Assembly (NCBI RefSeq): GCF_041021895.1
Contig: NZ_CP157428.1
Location: 1,302,001-1,366,000 of the forward strand
Direction of reading: 5' to 3'
Source: Acinetobacter sp. XH1741
GTDB lineage: Bacteria > Pseudomonadota > Gammaproteobacteria > Pseudomonadales > Moraxellaceae
DNA length: 64,000 bases
Positions within the stretch are counted from its first letter, which is position 1; every line of letters starts with the position of its first letter. Made by a program: the position numbers and the translations under genes. Shown here in pieces: positions 21,559-30,465 of this stretch. A model generated the notes under the pieces. It saw only the letters and a list, made by a program, of their open reading frames with translations, ran no database searches and had not been told where the DNA came from.

Positions 21559-21674
21559 AAGAGATTCTCGATTAATCGTGAAAATTAAAAAGGGGCATAT
21601 ACTACCATGTCAGCACTTACTCGTGCTAAAGACATTTATGAGAGTAGAGAAAACGTTAACTAAAAATGAGTGAA

Positions 21675-22586
21675 CTATTGGTGCGATTTATTTCTTATAT
21701 CGGCCTGTAAACCACCAGAATGAATTGCCAGAATACGAGTTCCTTCAGAAAAGTAATTATTCTTTATAAGATCAATCAGACCGAACATCATTTTTCCTGT
21801 ATAGATTGGTTCGAGAGGAACGGCATATTGTGCTTCAAAACTTTCAATAAAGGCTAATAGTTCAGGTGACGTTTTCGCATAACCACCGCAGCAATAAGCA
21901 TCTGTGAGAGACCAATTTTGTTTTTTTGTCCACTGCCTAATTTCTTGTTGTAAAAAATCACCTTTTAAGGCCGAGAAACCTAAAATTTTTTGATGTGCTG
22001 AACTTCTTTCAATAAGACCTGAAATCGTTCCGCCAGTTCCCACTGCACAGCAAATCAGATTATATTGCTCTAAATCATACTCACTAAGAATTTCCTGACA
22101 ACCTTGTACTGCTAGCTGATTGGTGCCACCTTCAGGAATAATAAAAGTTTCAGGAAATTGATGACCTAGCTTTTGAAGATAATTTGCGTCATCTCGCAAG
22201 CGATACTCATTGCGTGAGACAAAATGTAGCTGCATTCCCAGACTTTGAGCTTTAGCTAGTGTTGGGTTCAGAGGCTTACTTGCTAACTCTTCACCGCGAA
22301 TAATTCCAATACTGTTTAAGCCAAAAAGATGAGCCGCATAGGCCGTTGCAGCAATGTGGTTTGAATAAGCTCCACCAAAGGTCAAAATACGTGATAAATC
22401 TTGTTGTTTTGCGGCAAGCAAATTGTATTTTAGTTTGAAAAACTTATTGCCCGAAATTTGAGGGTGAACTAGATCTAACCGTTTAATGTCGAGATGAACA
22501 GATGAAGAGAGTTCAATGTGCTGGTAGGAAATAGGTTGGGCAATGTGATCAAACATTAGAAATTGAGAAAAATAATGATTGATCAC
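21675..22586 (-). CDS. PLP-dependent D-cysteine desulfhydrase / ACC deaminase family protein
   Basis: This 303-residue protein belongs to the fold-type II PLP enzymes related to 1-aminocyclopropane-1-carboxylate deaminase and D-cysteine desulfhydrase. The PLP lysine lies in SGNKFFKLKYN, a conserved substrate/PLP loop is TFGGAYSNH, and the phosphate-binding loop is GTGGTISGL. Substrate cannot be read from the sequence. The start shown is a GTG at 22586; the ATG ten codons later (MFDHIAQP) is a good alternative, and neither has a clear ribosome binding site. A short A/T-rich hairpin lies between this gene and the upstream hlyD-type gene. Confidence 0.82.
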   Translation of the reverse strand: MINHYFSQFLMFDHIAQPISYQHIELSSSVHLDIKRLDLVHPQISGNKFFKLKYNLLAAKQQDLSRILTFGGAYSNHIAATAYAAHLFGLNSIGIIRGEELASKPLNPTLAKAQSLGMQLHFVSRNEYRLRDDANYLQKLGHQFPETFIIPEGGTNQLAVQGCQEILSEYDLEQYNLICCAVGTGGTISGLIERSSAHQKILGFSALKGDFLQQEIRQWTKKQNWSLTDAYCCGGYAKTSPELLAFIESFEAQYAVPLEPIYTGKMMFGLIDLIKNNYFSEGTRILAIHSGGLQADIRNKSHQ

Positions 22587-22621
22587 ATTGTAGCGTTTTA
22601 AAGAGAACTTTAAAAAGCGGA

Positions 22622-23743
22622 TTAAGAGCTTGTATCGACAGAAGTAATCACTGACATGCCAGGGCGTAAGTGTTCCATTCCTTCCTGATTTGGGTCTATG
22701 GTGATGCGTACAGCAATACGTTGAACAACTTTAGTAAAGTTACCTGTTGCATTGTCAGGTTTTAATACACTGAATTCTGAACCTGCAGCAGGTGAGATTT
22801 GCTCAACATGTCCTGTAAATTTTTTATGGTTCATTGCATCGACTGTAAACCATGCTTTTTGCCCAATTCGCATATTGGCAATTTGAGTTTCTTTAAAGTT
22901 GGCAATTACCCAAGTTTGCTGTGGAATCAGATAGAGCAATTGTGAGCCTGCTGCTACATATTGCCCAATACGTGGGTTTACCTCACCAAGTTGACCGTCC
23001 ATAGGGGCAACAATAACGCTATAGTCTTTGGTGGTTTGTGCTTGATCTAACTGTGCCTTAGCACTTGAAACTTGTGCTTCTAAGCCTGCTTCAGCAACCT
23101 GTGCGGTTTTCAATGCCTCGTTTGCAACTAATACATTTGCTTCTGCCTGTTTGAGGGCTGCAAGGTTATTTTCAGCATCTGCCGCGGCTTTATCTTGCTC
23201 AGATTTAGAAGCTGCTCCACTATTTCCTAACTGTTGGTAGCGTCTAAGCTGAGCTAAAGAAAGTTCGTATTGAGCCTTTGCTTGATCTACTTTGGCTTTC
23301 GCTGCAACAATATCTGCTTGTTTCTGAGCAATAGATTGAGTTTGATTGGCTAAAGTATTTTTAGCTTGCTCAACCCCAGAAGCTGCCTGAGTTACTTTTT
23401 GGTCGTAAGTGGTTGCATCAATATGCATGAGCACTTGACCTTTTTTAACATGGTCAAAGTCTTTCACTAATACATCTTTAACGTAACCGTTAATTTGTGA
23501 CGATAAAATCGTGGTTTTACCTTTGACATAACTATTGTCAGTTTGCTGAACACTCGTTGCAAACGGTCCAATTCTCCATGCCCATAAAATCACTAAAATA
23601 CCCACTATAAGCACACCCAGCATCCATAATAGGGTTGAGCGATTTGTAGGAATCAGTTTACTTGCAGGTGCAGGTGCAGGTGTTGGCTCGTTGGCAGGTG
23701 CCTGAGCAGGTGTTTGTTCCGGTTTGTTTTGATCATCTGACAT
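22622..23743 (-). CDS. HlyD/EmrA-family membrane fusion protein
   Basis: This 373-residue protein is the periplasmic adaptor of a tripartite drug efflux pump. It has a proline/alanine-rich cytoplasmic start, one membrane helix (about residues 31-51), a lipoyl/barrel-sandwich half (SSQINGYVKDVLVKDFDHVKKGQVL), a long alanine/glutamine-rich coiled-coil hairpin (about 120-235) and a second lipoyl half with IVAPMDGQLGEV. It follows the MFS gene after 40 bases and is the last gene of the tetR-MFS-hlyD operon. Confidence 0.92.
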   Translation of the reverse strand: MSDDQNKPEQTPAQAPANEPTPAPAPASKLIPTNRSTLLWMLGVLIVGILVILWAWRIGPFATSVQQTDNSYVKGKTTILSSQINGYVKDVLVKDFDHVKKGQVLMHIDATTYDQKVTQAASGVEQAKNTLANQTQSIAQKQADIVAAKAKVDQAKAQYELSLAQLRRYQQLGNSGAASKSEQDKAAADAENNLAALKQAEANVLVANEALKTAQVAEAGLEAQVSSAKAQLDQAQTTKDYSVIVAPMDGQLGEVNPRIGQYVAAGSQLLYLIPQQTWVIANFKETQIANMRIGQKAWFTVDAMNHKKFTGHVEQISPAAGSEFSVLKPDNATGNFTKVVQRIAVRITIDPNQEGMEHLRPGMSVITSVDTSS

Positions 23744-23783
23744 ATATCAATCTCAATTTCTATTTCATCGATAACGAAAGCCT

Positions 23784-25427
23784 TTAAGGACGGCTAATTC
23801 CTCTGCGTTGTAGATATTTACTACGTGCAATATTAAAACTACCCCATAAAAGGAGTGCGATGGCAAAAATACCGTTTAATGCTATAACATCATTGTAGGC
23901 ACGAACCTGAGCTTCACGCGTGACCACCTGATTAAGTGATCGCATAGCTTGAGCGGTTTGTAAGCTAGGGTCATTTGTTGTGATGGCTGCGCTGCGTTGA
24001 TAAGTGGAGAGCCTTTGAGAAACTAATGGATCGGATTGTTCTAAATCTTTAATAATCTCGACTTGATAGTTTTGTGTGCGGTGTTGTTGATAGGTCGAGA
24101 AGAAAGAAGACCCGACAAGACCACCAAAGGTTTGTGTTGCAGAGAACAAGACAATAAAAGTCACCACATATGAAGGACCTTTAGCAAGTGTTTGTGCAAA
24201 GCCAATAAGCAGTAATGGTCCAATAAATAAACCACCAGCAAAGCCGACTAAGAACTGACTTGCAAAGAAGTTTACAGGTCGAACATCACTGGTTAGGTGA
24301 TAATCTAGGCCACAGGCCACCAGAATTAAAAACTCAGCAAACAGTAAATGGAAGATAATGCGTTCGCGTGAAAAAGTAAGCGCACTAAATAATGTTCCGC
24401 TTAAAATACCAATGAATATCACAACATAAAGCGGTACAAACTGATCAGGGCCCATTCCCATAGCTTTTAAAAAATTAACAGCAGCATAGCTTTGCTCGGA
24501 CATTAAAAGTCGAATAGCAAAAGCACCAAAAATAAAGCGTAAGGTTGAAGCAGTACCTAACCAGCGTGTCATGATTAATGGATTGGCACGATAGTGTTCA
24601 TAAAGCAAACCAAGAACAACTAAGCTAAAGCCAGCAATTAAAATGTAAGCAAGCCATACGCTATTAAACCACCATAGAATTGGACCTTGCGTCAGTACAA
24701 TACATAAACATGCAAAACCTGGGGCTAGTAAAGCAAAGGTAAAGAAATCTTGTTTCTCAAAAACATAAATACGTAAGCTACGTGGTAATTTCAATGAAAC
24801 CACCATGGCTAAACAACAAATTGCTAAACCAAGCTCAAATGTGTAAAGAACAGACCAACTGTCTGTACTCACAAGAAATGGAGAAATAATCCAAGCGAGG
24901 GGAACACCTAGCTGTTGAAAACCAAAAGCGATATATATGCCTTTTGCCATGTCTGCTTTTTTAAAAGCTTGCATGGTGTAATACATACCTAACGAGCTGA
25001 GTGGTGCGCCTGCTAAACCCGCAACAACTCGCGCGAATAGCGCCATTTCGTAGGTATGTACAAAAATGTGCAGCACCAGAACCGCAATAAAAATCACGAG
25101 TCCTATTTCTGAAAATACTCTTAAGCCATACTGTTGTCGGGCTTTAAACAAAATCAGGTTTGAACTGACATTTGCCATAACATAAGCAGCAGGGAGCCAA
25201 GCAGCTTCGGAAGGGGTCAGTCCATATTCACCTTGTATTAAAGGTAAATTTGCCGTGATAAAGCCATTACTTAAGCTTGCTGAAAGAGCAACGAATAGTC
25301 CAATAAAAAAATAGATAAAACGTTTAGGTACAGAATGTGCAATCGCTGCTGGAGAGCCAGGCAGAGTCGGTTGTTCTTCTGGTGTCCAGTCGGGTGGTGT
25401 TTCTAAATAACGAGGCGTTTTACTCAT
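23784..25427 (-). CDS. DHA2-family MFS efflux transporter (EmrB-like)
   Basis: This 547-residue protein shows about 14 hydrophobic helices, as expected for the DHA2 (14-TMS) drug:proton antiporters. The first extracellular loop and helix 2 contain ANLPLIQGEYGLTPSEAAWL, characteristic for EmrB-like transporters. Together with the downstream HlyD adaptor and an outer-membrane channel encoded elsewhere it should export hydrophobic compounds. Its start overlaps the tetR stop by four bases. Confidence 0.92.
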   Translation of the reverse strand: MSKTPRYLETPPDWTPEEQPTLPGSPAAIAHSVPKRFIYFFIGLFVALSASLSNGFITANLPLIQGEYGLTPSEAAWLPAAYVMANVSSNLILFKARQQYGLRVFSEIGLVIFIAVLVLHIFVHTYEMALFARVVAGLAGAPLSSLGMYYTMQAFKKADMAKGIYIAFGFQQLGVPLAWIISPFLVSTDSWSVLYTFELGLAICCLAMVVSLKLPRSLRIYVFEKQDFFTFALLAPGFACLCIVLTQGPILWWFNSVWLAYILIAGFSLVVLGLLYEHYRANPLIMTRWLGTASTLRFIFGAFAIRLLMSEQSYAAVNFLKAMGMGPDQFVPLYVVIFIGILSGTLFSALTFSRERIIFHLLFAEFLILVACGLDYHLTSDVRPVNFFASQFLVGFAGGLFIGPLLLIGFAQTLAKGPSYVVTFIVLFSATQTFGGLVGSSFFSTYQQHRTQNYQVEIIKDLEQSDPLVSQRLSTYQRSAAITTNDPSLQTAQAMRSLNQVVTREAQVRAYNDVIALNGIFAIALLLWGSFNIARSKYLQRRGISRP

Positions 25428-25993
25428 TCTATCCCTCGAATTTTTTGTACTTGAAAACCATGAAATAATAATTCAAGTGCTCGTTTTGCTAAGCGGGTCT
25501 GTTCTTCAGGTTCATGTCCCTGAAATGAAGAACCTAACATTGCAGTGACCATTGCATAGTCATCAGCAGTTAGATCAGCCCGGCACAATTTTTGTTCTAT
25601 CGCATTTTCTATCAGTGGCTTAAGTGCATTATTCCGCCGTTCATAAATTTTTAACATAATTGGATCTTGTCGATCAATCACTCTCCAAAAATCTTGCAAA
25701 ATTGCGAGCTTGGGGAGTTGTGCAATATGTCCTTCAATTAAACGAAATAAACCATCTTCGAATTGTTGAAAATGAGCAGCTTTTTGCTCTAGCTGTGTAA
25801 TCGCGCGCTCCAAAAGAGCACTAATTAAAGCTTTGCGATCACAAAAATTGCGGTAGAACGTAGCTCTGCCGACACCGGCATGGTCAATAACGATTTGTAA
25901 GGGCACATTAATGCCATGAATACGAAAACATTCTTCAGCTGCATTGAGTAATTCATCCCGATTGTGGGCAGCAATTTTTTGACGTTTACTCAT
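25424..25993 (-). CDS. TetR-family repressor of the efflux operon
   Basis: A TetR helix-turn-helix lies at about residues 13-58 (VPLQIVIDHAGVGRATFYRNF), followed by a variable ligand-binding domain; total 189 aa. It is the first gene of the operon with the MFS and HlyD genes and overlaps the former by four bases. A perfect palindrome 36 bases upstream of its start is the likely operator, so the operon is probably autorepressed and opened by a pump substrate. The inducer is unknown. Confidence 0.92.
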   Translation of the reverse strand: MSKRQKIAAHNRDELLNAAEECFRIHGINVPLQIVIDHAGVGRATFYRNFCDRKALISALLERAITQLEQKAAHFQQFEDGLFRLIEGHIAQLPKLAILQDFWRVIDRQDPIMLKIYERRNNALKPLIENAIEQKLCRADLTADDYAMVTAMLGSSFQGHEPEEQTRLAKRALELLFHGFQVQKIRGIE

Positions 25994-26028
25994 GTCATCG
26001 GTTAGGGAGTTTTAAAGGTGATATATTT

Positions 26029-26048
26029 AACGGACATTTTTGTCCGTT
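26029..26048. promoter_or_regulatory. Candidate TetR operator
   Basis: AACGGACA-TTTT-TGTCCGTT is a perfect 8-bp inverted repeat with 4-base spacer, located between the leftward tetR start (25993) and the rightward lysE-type gene (26172). Size and position are typical for a TetR-family operator. Confidence 0.7.
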
Positions 26049-26171
26049 GTGAAGAGATAAATTGTAAAAACATGAAAATTCAATTTTCATCATTTATATA
26101 TTTTCCGTTTTTATATCTGCTGTAAAAAGCTGTTAGAATATCGCGCAATTGCATGATGCTAGGCTAATACA

Positions 26172-26795
26172 ATGTTTGAGTCCGTTGTTCCTCTTTTTTC
26201 AATTGCGATGGCATTGATGCTGGGAGCGATCAGTCCTGGGCCAAGCTTTATTTACGTCGCGCAAAATTCAATTTCAAAATCACGTAAACATGGCTTATTT
26301 ACAGCATTAGGGACAGGTACAGGTGCCGCTCTTTTTGGTTTTCTAGCCGTTATGGGATTACAAGCAGTTTTGTTAGCTGTACCTTCTGCTTATTTAATTT
26401 TAAAAGTGGGTGGTGGGCTGTATCTGCTTTGGCTTGCTTTTAAAATTATTAAACATGCCAAAGAACCGATTGCTATTGAAAATGATGCCAAGTCGAAAAT
26501 GACTTATAAACAGGCATATCGTTATGGCTTAATTACTCAGTTAAGTAACCCGAAAATTGCAGTTGTTCTAGCGAGTGTTTTTACTGCTTTACTGCCGAAA
26601 GAAATCCCAAGTTATTACTATGTGGCTTTACCAGTAATCTGCTTTATGATTGATGCGGGTTGGTATTCATGTGTTGCGATGCTGCTTTCTTCAGAAAAGC
26701 CTCGAAAAATGTATTTAAAAGCAAAAACTGGTGTTGACCGAGTTGCTGGAAGTATTGTTACTTTATTAGGCTTAAAACTAATTTTCTTCAAATGA
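26172..26795 (+). CDS. LysE/RhtB-family exporter
   Basis: This 207-residue membrane protein has about six hydrophobic helices and the family signature GAISPGPSFIYVAQNSISKSRKHG at its N-terminus (the SPGP motif at about residues 20-23). LysE/RhtB proteins export amino acids or their derivatives; the substrate cannot be deduced. The conserved block LITQLSNPKIAVVLASVF is present at about residue 120. It stands alone, divergent from tetR, and ends at a good terminator. Confidence 0.88.
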   Translation: MFESVVPLFSIAMALMLGAISPGPSFIYVAQNSISKSRKHGLFTALGTGTGAALFGFLAVMGLQAVLLAVPSAYLILKVGGGLYLLWLAFKIIKHAKEPIAIENDAKSKMTYKQAYRYGLITQLSNPKIAVVLASVFTALLPKEIPSYYYVALPVICFMIDAGWYSCVAMLLSSEKPRKMYLKAKTGVDRVAGSIVTLLGLKLIFFK

Positions 26796-26826
26796 TAAGC
26801 CTTTAATTAAAATATCTAAAAAATCC

Positions 26827-26858
26827 AAAGCCAGCTCTATAGAGGCTGGCTTTATTTT
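26827..26858 (+). terminator. Terminator of the LysE-type gene
   Basis: AAAGCCAGC pairs with GCTGGCTTT (9 bp), and the 9-base loop TCTATAGAG can itself pair. It is followed by ATTTTTG. Confidence 0.88.
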
Positions 26859-26957
26859 TGCGCAAAATATATACAAATTGAAATATCTTTTTTAGTACTT
26901 AACTTCTTTAAAAGTGGTAACTTAATAAATAAAACAAAAAGAAATGAGGATCACGTT

Positions 26958-27146
26958 ATGAAAAAACTAATGGTGAGCATTTCTGTAGTTTTTCTCATCT
27001 TAACTACAGGATGTGAGATGAGAACGATGAGCAAGCAACAACCAGCCAATGAACGAACCATGAGTATTGTTGGTACTCCAGTTCATGAAAAAGATTATAA
27101 GATTTCTGATTTACAAGCGAATAATCACGAGCATTCCAACTATTAA
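26958..27146 (+). CDS. Small lipoprotein, 62 aa
   Basis: The protein begins with a lipoprotein signal peptide (MKKLMVSISVVFLILTTGC) whose lipobox is L-T-T-G-C, so the mature protein of 44 residues starts at C19 and is lipid-anchored. The rest is hydrophilic with no recognisable domain and ends in a histidine- and asparagine-rich tail. GAGG at 26945-26948 serves as ribosome binding site. Function unknown. Confidence 0.8.
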   Translation: MKKLMVSISVVFLILTTGCEMRTMSKQQPANERTMSIVGTPVHEKDYKISDLQANNHEHSNY

Positions 27147-27161
27147 GTACCGATGGATACA

Positions 27162-27260
27162 TCACTTACTACATTTTAAATGTGGTAAGTGAATATAACC
27201 TTAGACCATTCAAACAGAATGGTTTTAGGAAAACTGGTTTTAAACCATCATGTAATGTAG
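27162..27260. other. Gap with three inverted repeats
   Basis: The gap between the small lipoprotein and metG holds three successive hairpins. The first is TCACTTAC-T-ACATTT with its complement (27162-27192). The second is ACCATTC/GAATGGT (about 27206-27224), and the third is a small TGGTTT/AAACCA (about 27236-27248). None has a proper T tract. They could be the end of the lipoprotein mRNA, a structured small RNA or a decayed repeat. No protein gene is visible. Confidence 0.4.
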
Positions 27261-27304
27261 AGCCTAAAAGATTTTTATTTTTATCAAATTACGATATTAG
27301 AAAT

Positions 27305-27334
27305 AAAAAAGCTTCCAATTAAGGAAGCTTTTTT
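27305..27334. terminator. Bidirectional terminator between the lipoprotein and metG
   Basis: AAAAAAGCTTCC pairs perfectly with GGAAGCTTTTTT (12 bp, 6-base loop), with A and T tracts on both sides. It can stop transcripts of the rightward lipoprotein gene and of leftward metG. Confidence 0.92.
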
Positions 27335-27345
27335 ATTAAGGCAGA

Positions 27346-29421
27346 TTAAGAAACTTTATCGCCAGGTTTTGCACCGCTATCTGGTGAAATAATGAAAATA
27401 CCTTCACCATTTCCGGCAGCAAGTACCATTCCGTTTGAAATACCAAAACGCATTTTACGTGGTGCGAGGTTTGCAACCATAACCACTAATTTGCCTTTTA
27501 GATCTTCTGGAGCGTATTGGCTACGAATACCGCTGAATACATTACGTGGTTCAGCTTCGCCAACGTTTAAAGTAAGTTGTAGTAATTTATCAGAACCTTC
27601 AACTGTACCTGCTTCAACTACTTGAGCAACACGTAAGTCAACTTTTAAGAAATCTTCAATACCAATAATTTCAGCTTCACCAACTGCTGGAATTGGGGCT
27701 GCTTTTTTCTCAGCAGATTTATCTTTTTTCGTAGCTGCTTTTGTTGCTTGTGGAGCAGGGGCACCTAAAGACTCTTTAGAAGCATCGACCATTGCAGCTA
27801 CCGCTTTAGGATCAACACGTTGCATAAGTGGCTGGAACTGCGCAATCTCATGGTTTACAAGAATTTGTTTGCGTGAATCAAAATCAAAACTTTCAAGTTT
27901 TAAGAAATCTTGAACTTGCTTCGCCAAAGTTGGAAGAACTGGTGCTAAGTACACTGCTAATTGACGGAATAAGTTGATACCAACTGAGCAAACTTCAAGT
28001 ACTTGTTGTTCTTGGCCTTCTTGTTTCGCAAGTGCCCAAGGTTTTTTCTCATCAATGTATTGGTTTGCACGGTCAGCAAGCGCCATAATTTCACGAATCG
28101 CTGTAGAGAATTCACGTGCTTCATAGGCTTTAGCAATTGAATCGCCTGCATCAATAAAGCTTTGTACCAATTCAGATTCAGCGCATGTAGCTGAGAGTGT
28201 ATTGTTAAAGCTGCTATTGATGAACTTTGCACAGCGGCTAGCAATATTAACGACTTTACCGACTAAGTCTGAATTTACTTTCTGAACAAAGTCATCAAGG
28301 TTCAAGTCAGAGTCTTCAACTTTATCTGAAAGTTTAGAAGCAAAGTAGTAACGCAAATATTCTGGGTTTAAATGTTCTAAGTAAGTCTCGGCTTTAATGA
28401 AAGTACCGCGTGACTTAGACATTTTTTGTCCATTTACAGTCAAGAAACCATTTACAAACAAGCCTGTTGGAGTGCGGTAGTTGGCACCTTCAAGCATTGC
28501 AGGCCAGAATAAAGCATGGAAATAAACAATATCTTTACCAATAAAATGGTAGACATCATTTTGGCTGTCTTTTTTCCAGAAATCATCAAAGTTTAAGTCT
28601 GGACGTTTAGTTTTGATGTAGTTTTCAAAACTAGACATATAACCGATCGGGGCATCTACCCAAACATAGAAATATTTGTTTGGTGCATCTGGAATTTCAA
28701 AACCAAAATAAGGAGCATCACGAGAAATATCCCAGTCTGCTAAACCAGCTTCAAACCATTCATCTAACTTGTTAGCAATTGAAACAGGTAAGCGGCCTTC
28801 ATCACGAGTCCATTTCTGCAAATATTCTGCAAAATTTGGCAGCTTGAAGAAATAATGGTCTGATGATTTTTCAACTGGGGTTGCGCCACTTAAAGTTGAA
28901 CGAGGGTTAAGTAACTCGGTCGCATTATAAGTTGTGCCGCAGACTTCACATGAGTCTCCGTATTGATCTTCTGATTTACATTTTGGGCATGTACCCTTAA
29001 TGAAACGGTCAGATAAGAACATCCCTTTTTCTGGGTCAAATAATTGAGTTACAGGACGAACTGCAATATTTCCAGCTTCACGGTTTTTAATGTAAATATC
29101 AGTTGAACGTGCTTTATTCGAATCGCTATGCGTTGAATCGTAATGATCGAAATGTACGCCGAAGCCATCAAAATCACGGATATGTTCTTTTTGAACATTC
29201 GCAATTTGCTCTTCTGGGCTAATACCATTTGCTTCGGCACGCAGCATAATGGCTGTACCGTGAGCATCATCCGCACATACATAAGTCACGTCATGACCCA
29301 TTGCCCGCATGGCACGAACCCAGATATCTGCCTGGATATAACCGAGTAAATGACCCATATGAATTGGACCATTAGCATAAGGGAGGGCATTAGTGACTAA
29401 AATTTTACGCACGGATTTCAT
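27346..29421 (-). CDS. metG: Methionine--tRNA ligase
   Basis: MetG (691 aa from the chosen start) charges tRNA(Met). The class I signature HMGH lies in [15 protein letters not shown] near the N-terminus. A zinc-knuckle insertion ([18 protein letters not shown]) and the KMSKS loop ([11 protein letters not shown]) follow. The C-terminal EMAP-like tRNA-binding domain begins at about residue 590 ([18 protein letters not shown]), so this is the long dimeric form like that of E. coli. I chose ATG 29421 ([18 protein letters not shown]) with GAGAG just ahead; the frame is open for 30 further codons, but these give no conserved sequence. Confidence 0.97.
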   Translation of the reverse strand: MKSVRKILVTNALPYANGPIHMGHLLGYIQADIWVRAMRAMGHDVTYVCADDAHGTAIMLRAEANGISPEEQIANVQKEHIRDFDGFGVHFDHYDSTHSDSNKARSTDIYIKNREAGNIAVRPVTQLFDPEKGMFLSDRFIKGTCPKCKSEDQYGDSCEVCGTTYNATELLNPRSTLSGATPVEKSSDHYFFKLPNFAEYLQKWTRDEGRLPVSIANKLDEWFEAGLADWDISRDAPYFGFEIPDAPNKYFYVWVDAPIGYMSSFENYIKTKRPDLNFDDFWKKDSQNDVYHFIGKDIVYFHALFWPAMLEGANYRTPTGLFVNGFLTVNGQKMSKSRGTFIKAETYLEHLNPEYLRYYFASKLSDKVEDSDLNLDDFVQKVNSDLVGKVVNIASRCAKFINSSFNNTLSATCAESELVQSFIDAGDSIAKAYEAREFSTAIREIMALADRANQYIDEKKPWALAKQEGQEQQVLEVCSVGINLFRQLAVYLAPVLPTLAKQVQDFLKLESFDFDSRKQILVNHEIAQFQPLMQRVDPKAVAAMVDASKESLGAPAPQATKAATKKDKSAEKKAAPIPAVGEAEIIGIEDFLKVDLRVAQVVEAGTVEGSDKLLQLTLNVGEAEPRNVFSGIRSQYAPEDLKGKLVVMVANLAPRKMRFGISNGMVLAAGNGEGIFIISPDSGAKPGDKVS

Positions 29422-29698
29422 TCTCTCATTCGTATTTATAAGGTGGAAGATTTTAACTGATGCAGGGAGATAAGCAAAGATTAATAATCTTTGGCTCAGC
29501 ATAAGAGACATCTATAAAAATGGATGTGAAGTCAAATGTTGTTTCTCTTTAGAACAGATAAACAAATCGAAAAATATTTGAATCTTCCTGTATTGTCTTT
29601 GTTTCAAATTGCAGTTACGGTCAGAAAATAAATCATAACGATGTATAACTAATAACTTATTCAGGTAATTTTTTAAATTAACTACGAGGATAACAACG

Positions 29699-30319
29699 AT
29701 GACTACTGAAAATAAATTAGACGAATTAAAGGCAAAAGCGGCAGATGCAAAAGTACAAGGTGAAAAAGCTTTGGAAGATTTAAAGGATAATGCAAAAGAG
29801 AAACAGGCTGCTGGTAAAGAAGCAGTAGAAGAGAAGGTAGACGAGTTAAAGGCAAAAGCGGCAGATGTAAAAGCAAAAGGTGAGAAAGCTTTTGAAGACT
29901 TAAAAGAAAATGTGAAAGAGAAACAAGCTGCTGGTAAAGAGGCAGTGGAAGATAAGGTAGATGAATTAAAGACGAAAGCGGCAGATGCAAAAGCAAAAGG
30001 TGAAAAAGCTTTTGAAGACTTAAAAGAAAATGTGAAAGAAAAACAAACTTCTGCAAAAGAGGCAGCAGAAGATAAAGCCAATGATTTGAAAGGCAAACTT
30101 GAAGATGCTCAGCATAGCTTGCAAGACAAGTTTGATCACTTACGTACTGAAGCCGCTCACAAATTTGATGATGCTAAAGCAAAAGCCGCAGAATTAAAGG
30201 ATGAGGCTGCTTCAAAACTAGATGAGCTAAAAACTCAAGCAACTGCAAAGTTTGATGAATTGAAGAAAACAGCAACAGATAAACTCAATAAATTAAAAAA
30301 ACATGATGCTGATGAGTAA
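29699..30319 (+). CDS. LEA/apolipoprotein-like tandem-repeat protein
   Basis: This 206-residue protein is almost entirely K, E, A, D and L and lacks signal peptide, cysteine, tryptophan and proline. Its first 120 residues are three copies of a 40-residue unit (VDELKAKAADAKAKGEKAFEDLKEN...), matched by an exact 120-bp period in the DNA. The remainder consists of 11-residue-type amphipathic helix repeats (KLDELKTQATAKFDELKK). Such sequences resemble group 3 LEA proteins, hydrophilins and apolipoprotein-type helices, which protect proteins or membranes during drying or osmotic stress. A stress-protection role is inferred from composition only. GAGG at 29686-29689 precedes the ATG. Confidence 0.85.
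   Translation: MTTENKLDELKAKAADAKVQGEKALEDLKDNAKEKQAAGKEAVEEKVDELKAKAADVKAKGEKAFEDLKENVKEKQAAGKEAVEDKVDELKTKAADAKAKGEKAFEDLKENVKEKQTSAKEAAEDKANDLKGKLEDAQHSLQDKFDHLRTEAAHKFDDAKAKAAELKDEAASKLDELKTQATAKFDELKKTATDKLNKLKKHDADE
29722..30081 (+). repeat. Three tandem 120-bp units inside the LEA-like gene
   Basis: The same sequence GAATTAAAGGCAAAAGCGG (with few changes) recurs at 29723, 29843 and 29963, i.e. with a period of exactly 120 bp. Units 2 and 3 are the most alike; the third decays at its end. The exact period keeps the reading frame, so copy number could vary between strains without a frameshift. Confidence 0.9.
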
Positions 30320-30465
30320 TGTTATTTGAGTAAAGATCTGCACTGCTCAATCGAATGATGCGGCTTTAAAATTAGCAATTATTCATTTCGAGATGAGCGA
30401 GTGTGGATCAATACTGTTACACTAGCTCCAATAAGCTGTAATGATCTGTTTTTGGAGTAAACAAT

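Noticed and set aside
29512..30096. Long antisense open frame opposite the LEA-like gene with a serine/phenylalanine/leucine-rich repeated protein
   Set aside because: It mirrors the 120-bp repeat of the sense gene, has no ribosome binding site and has the composition expected of the complement of a K/E/A-rich gene.
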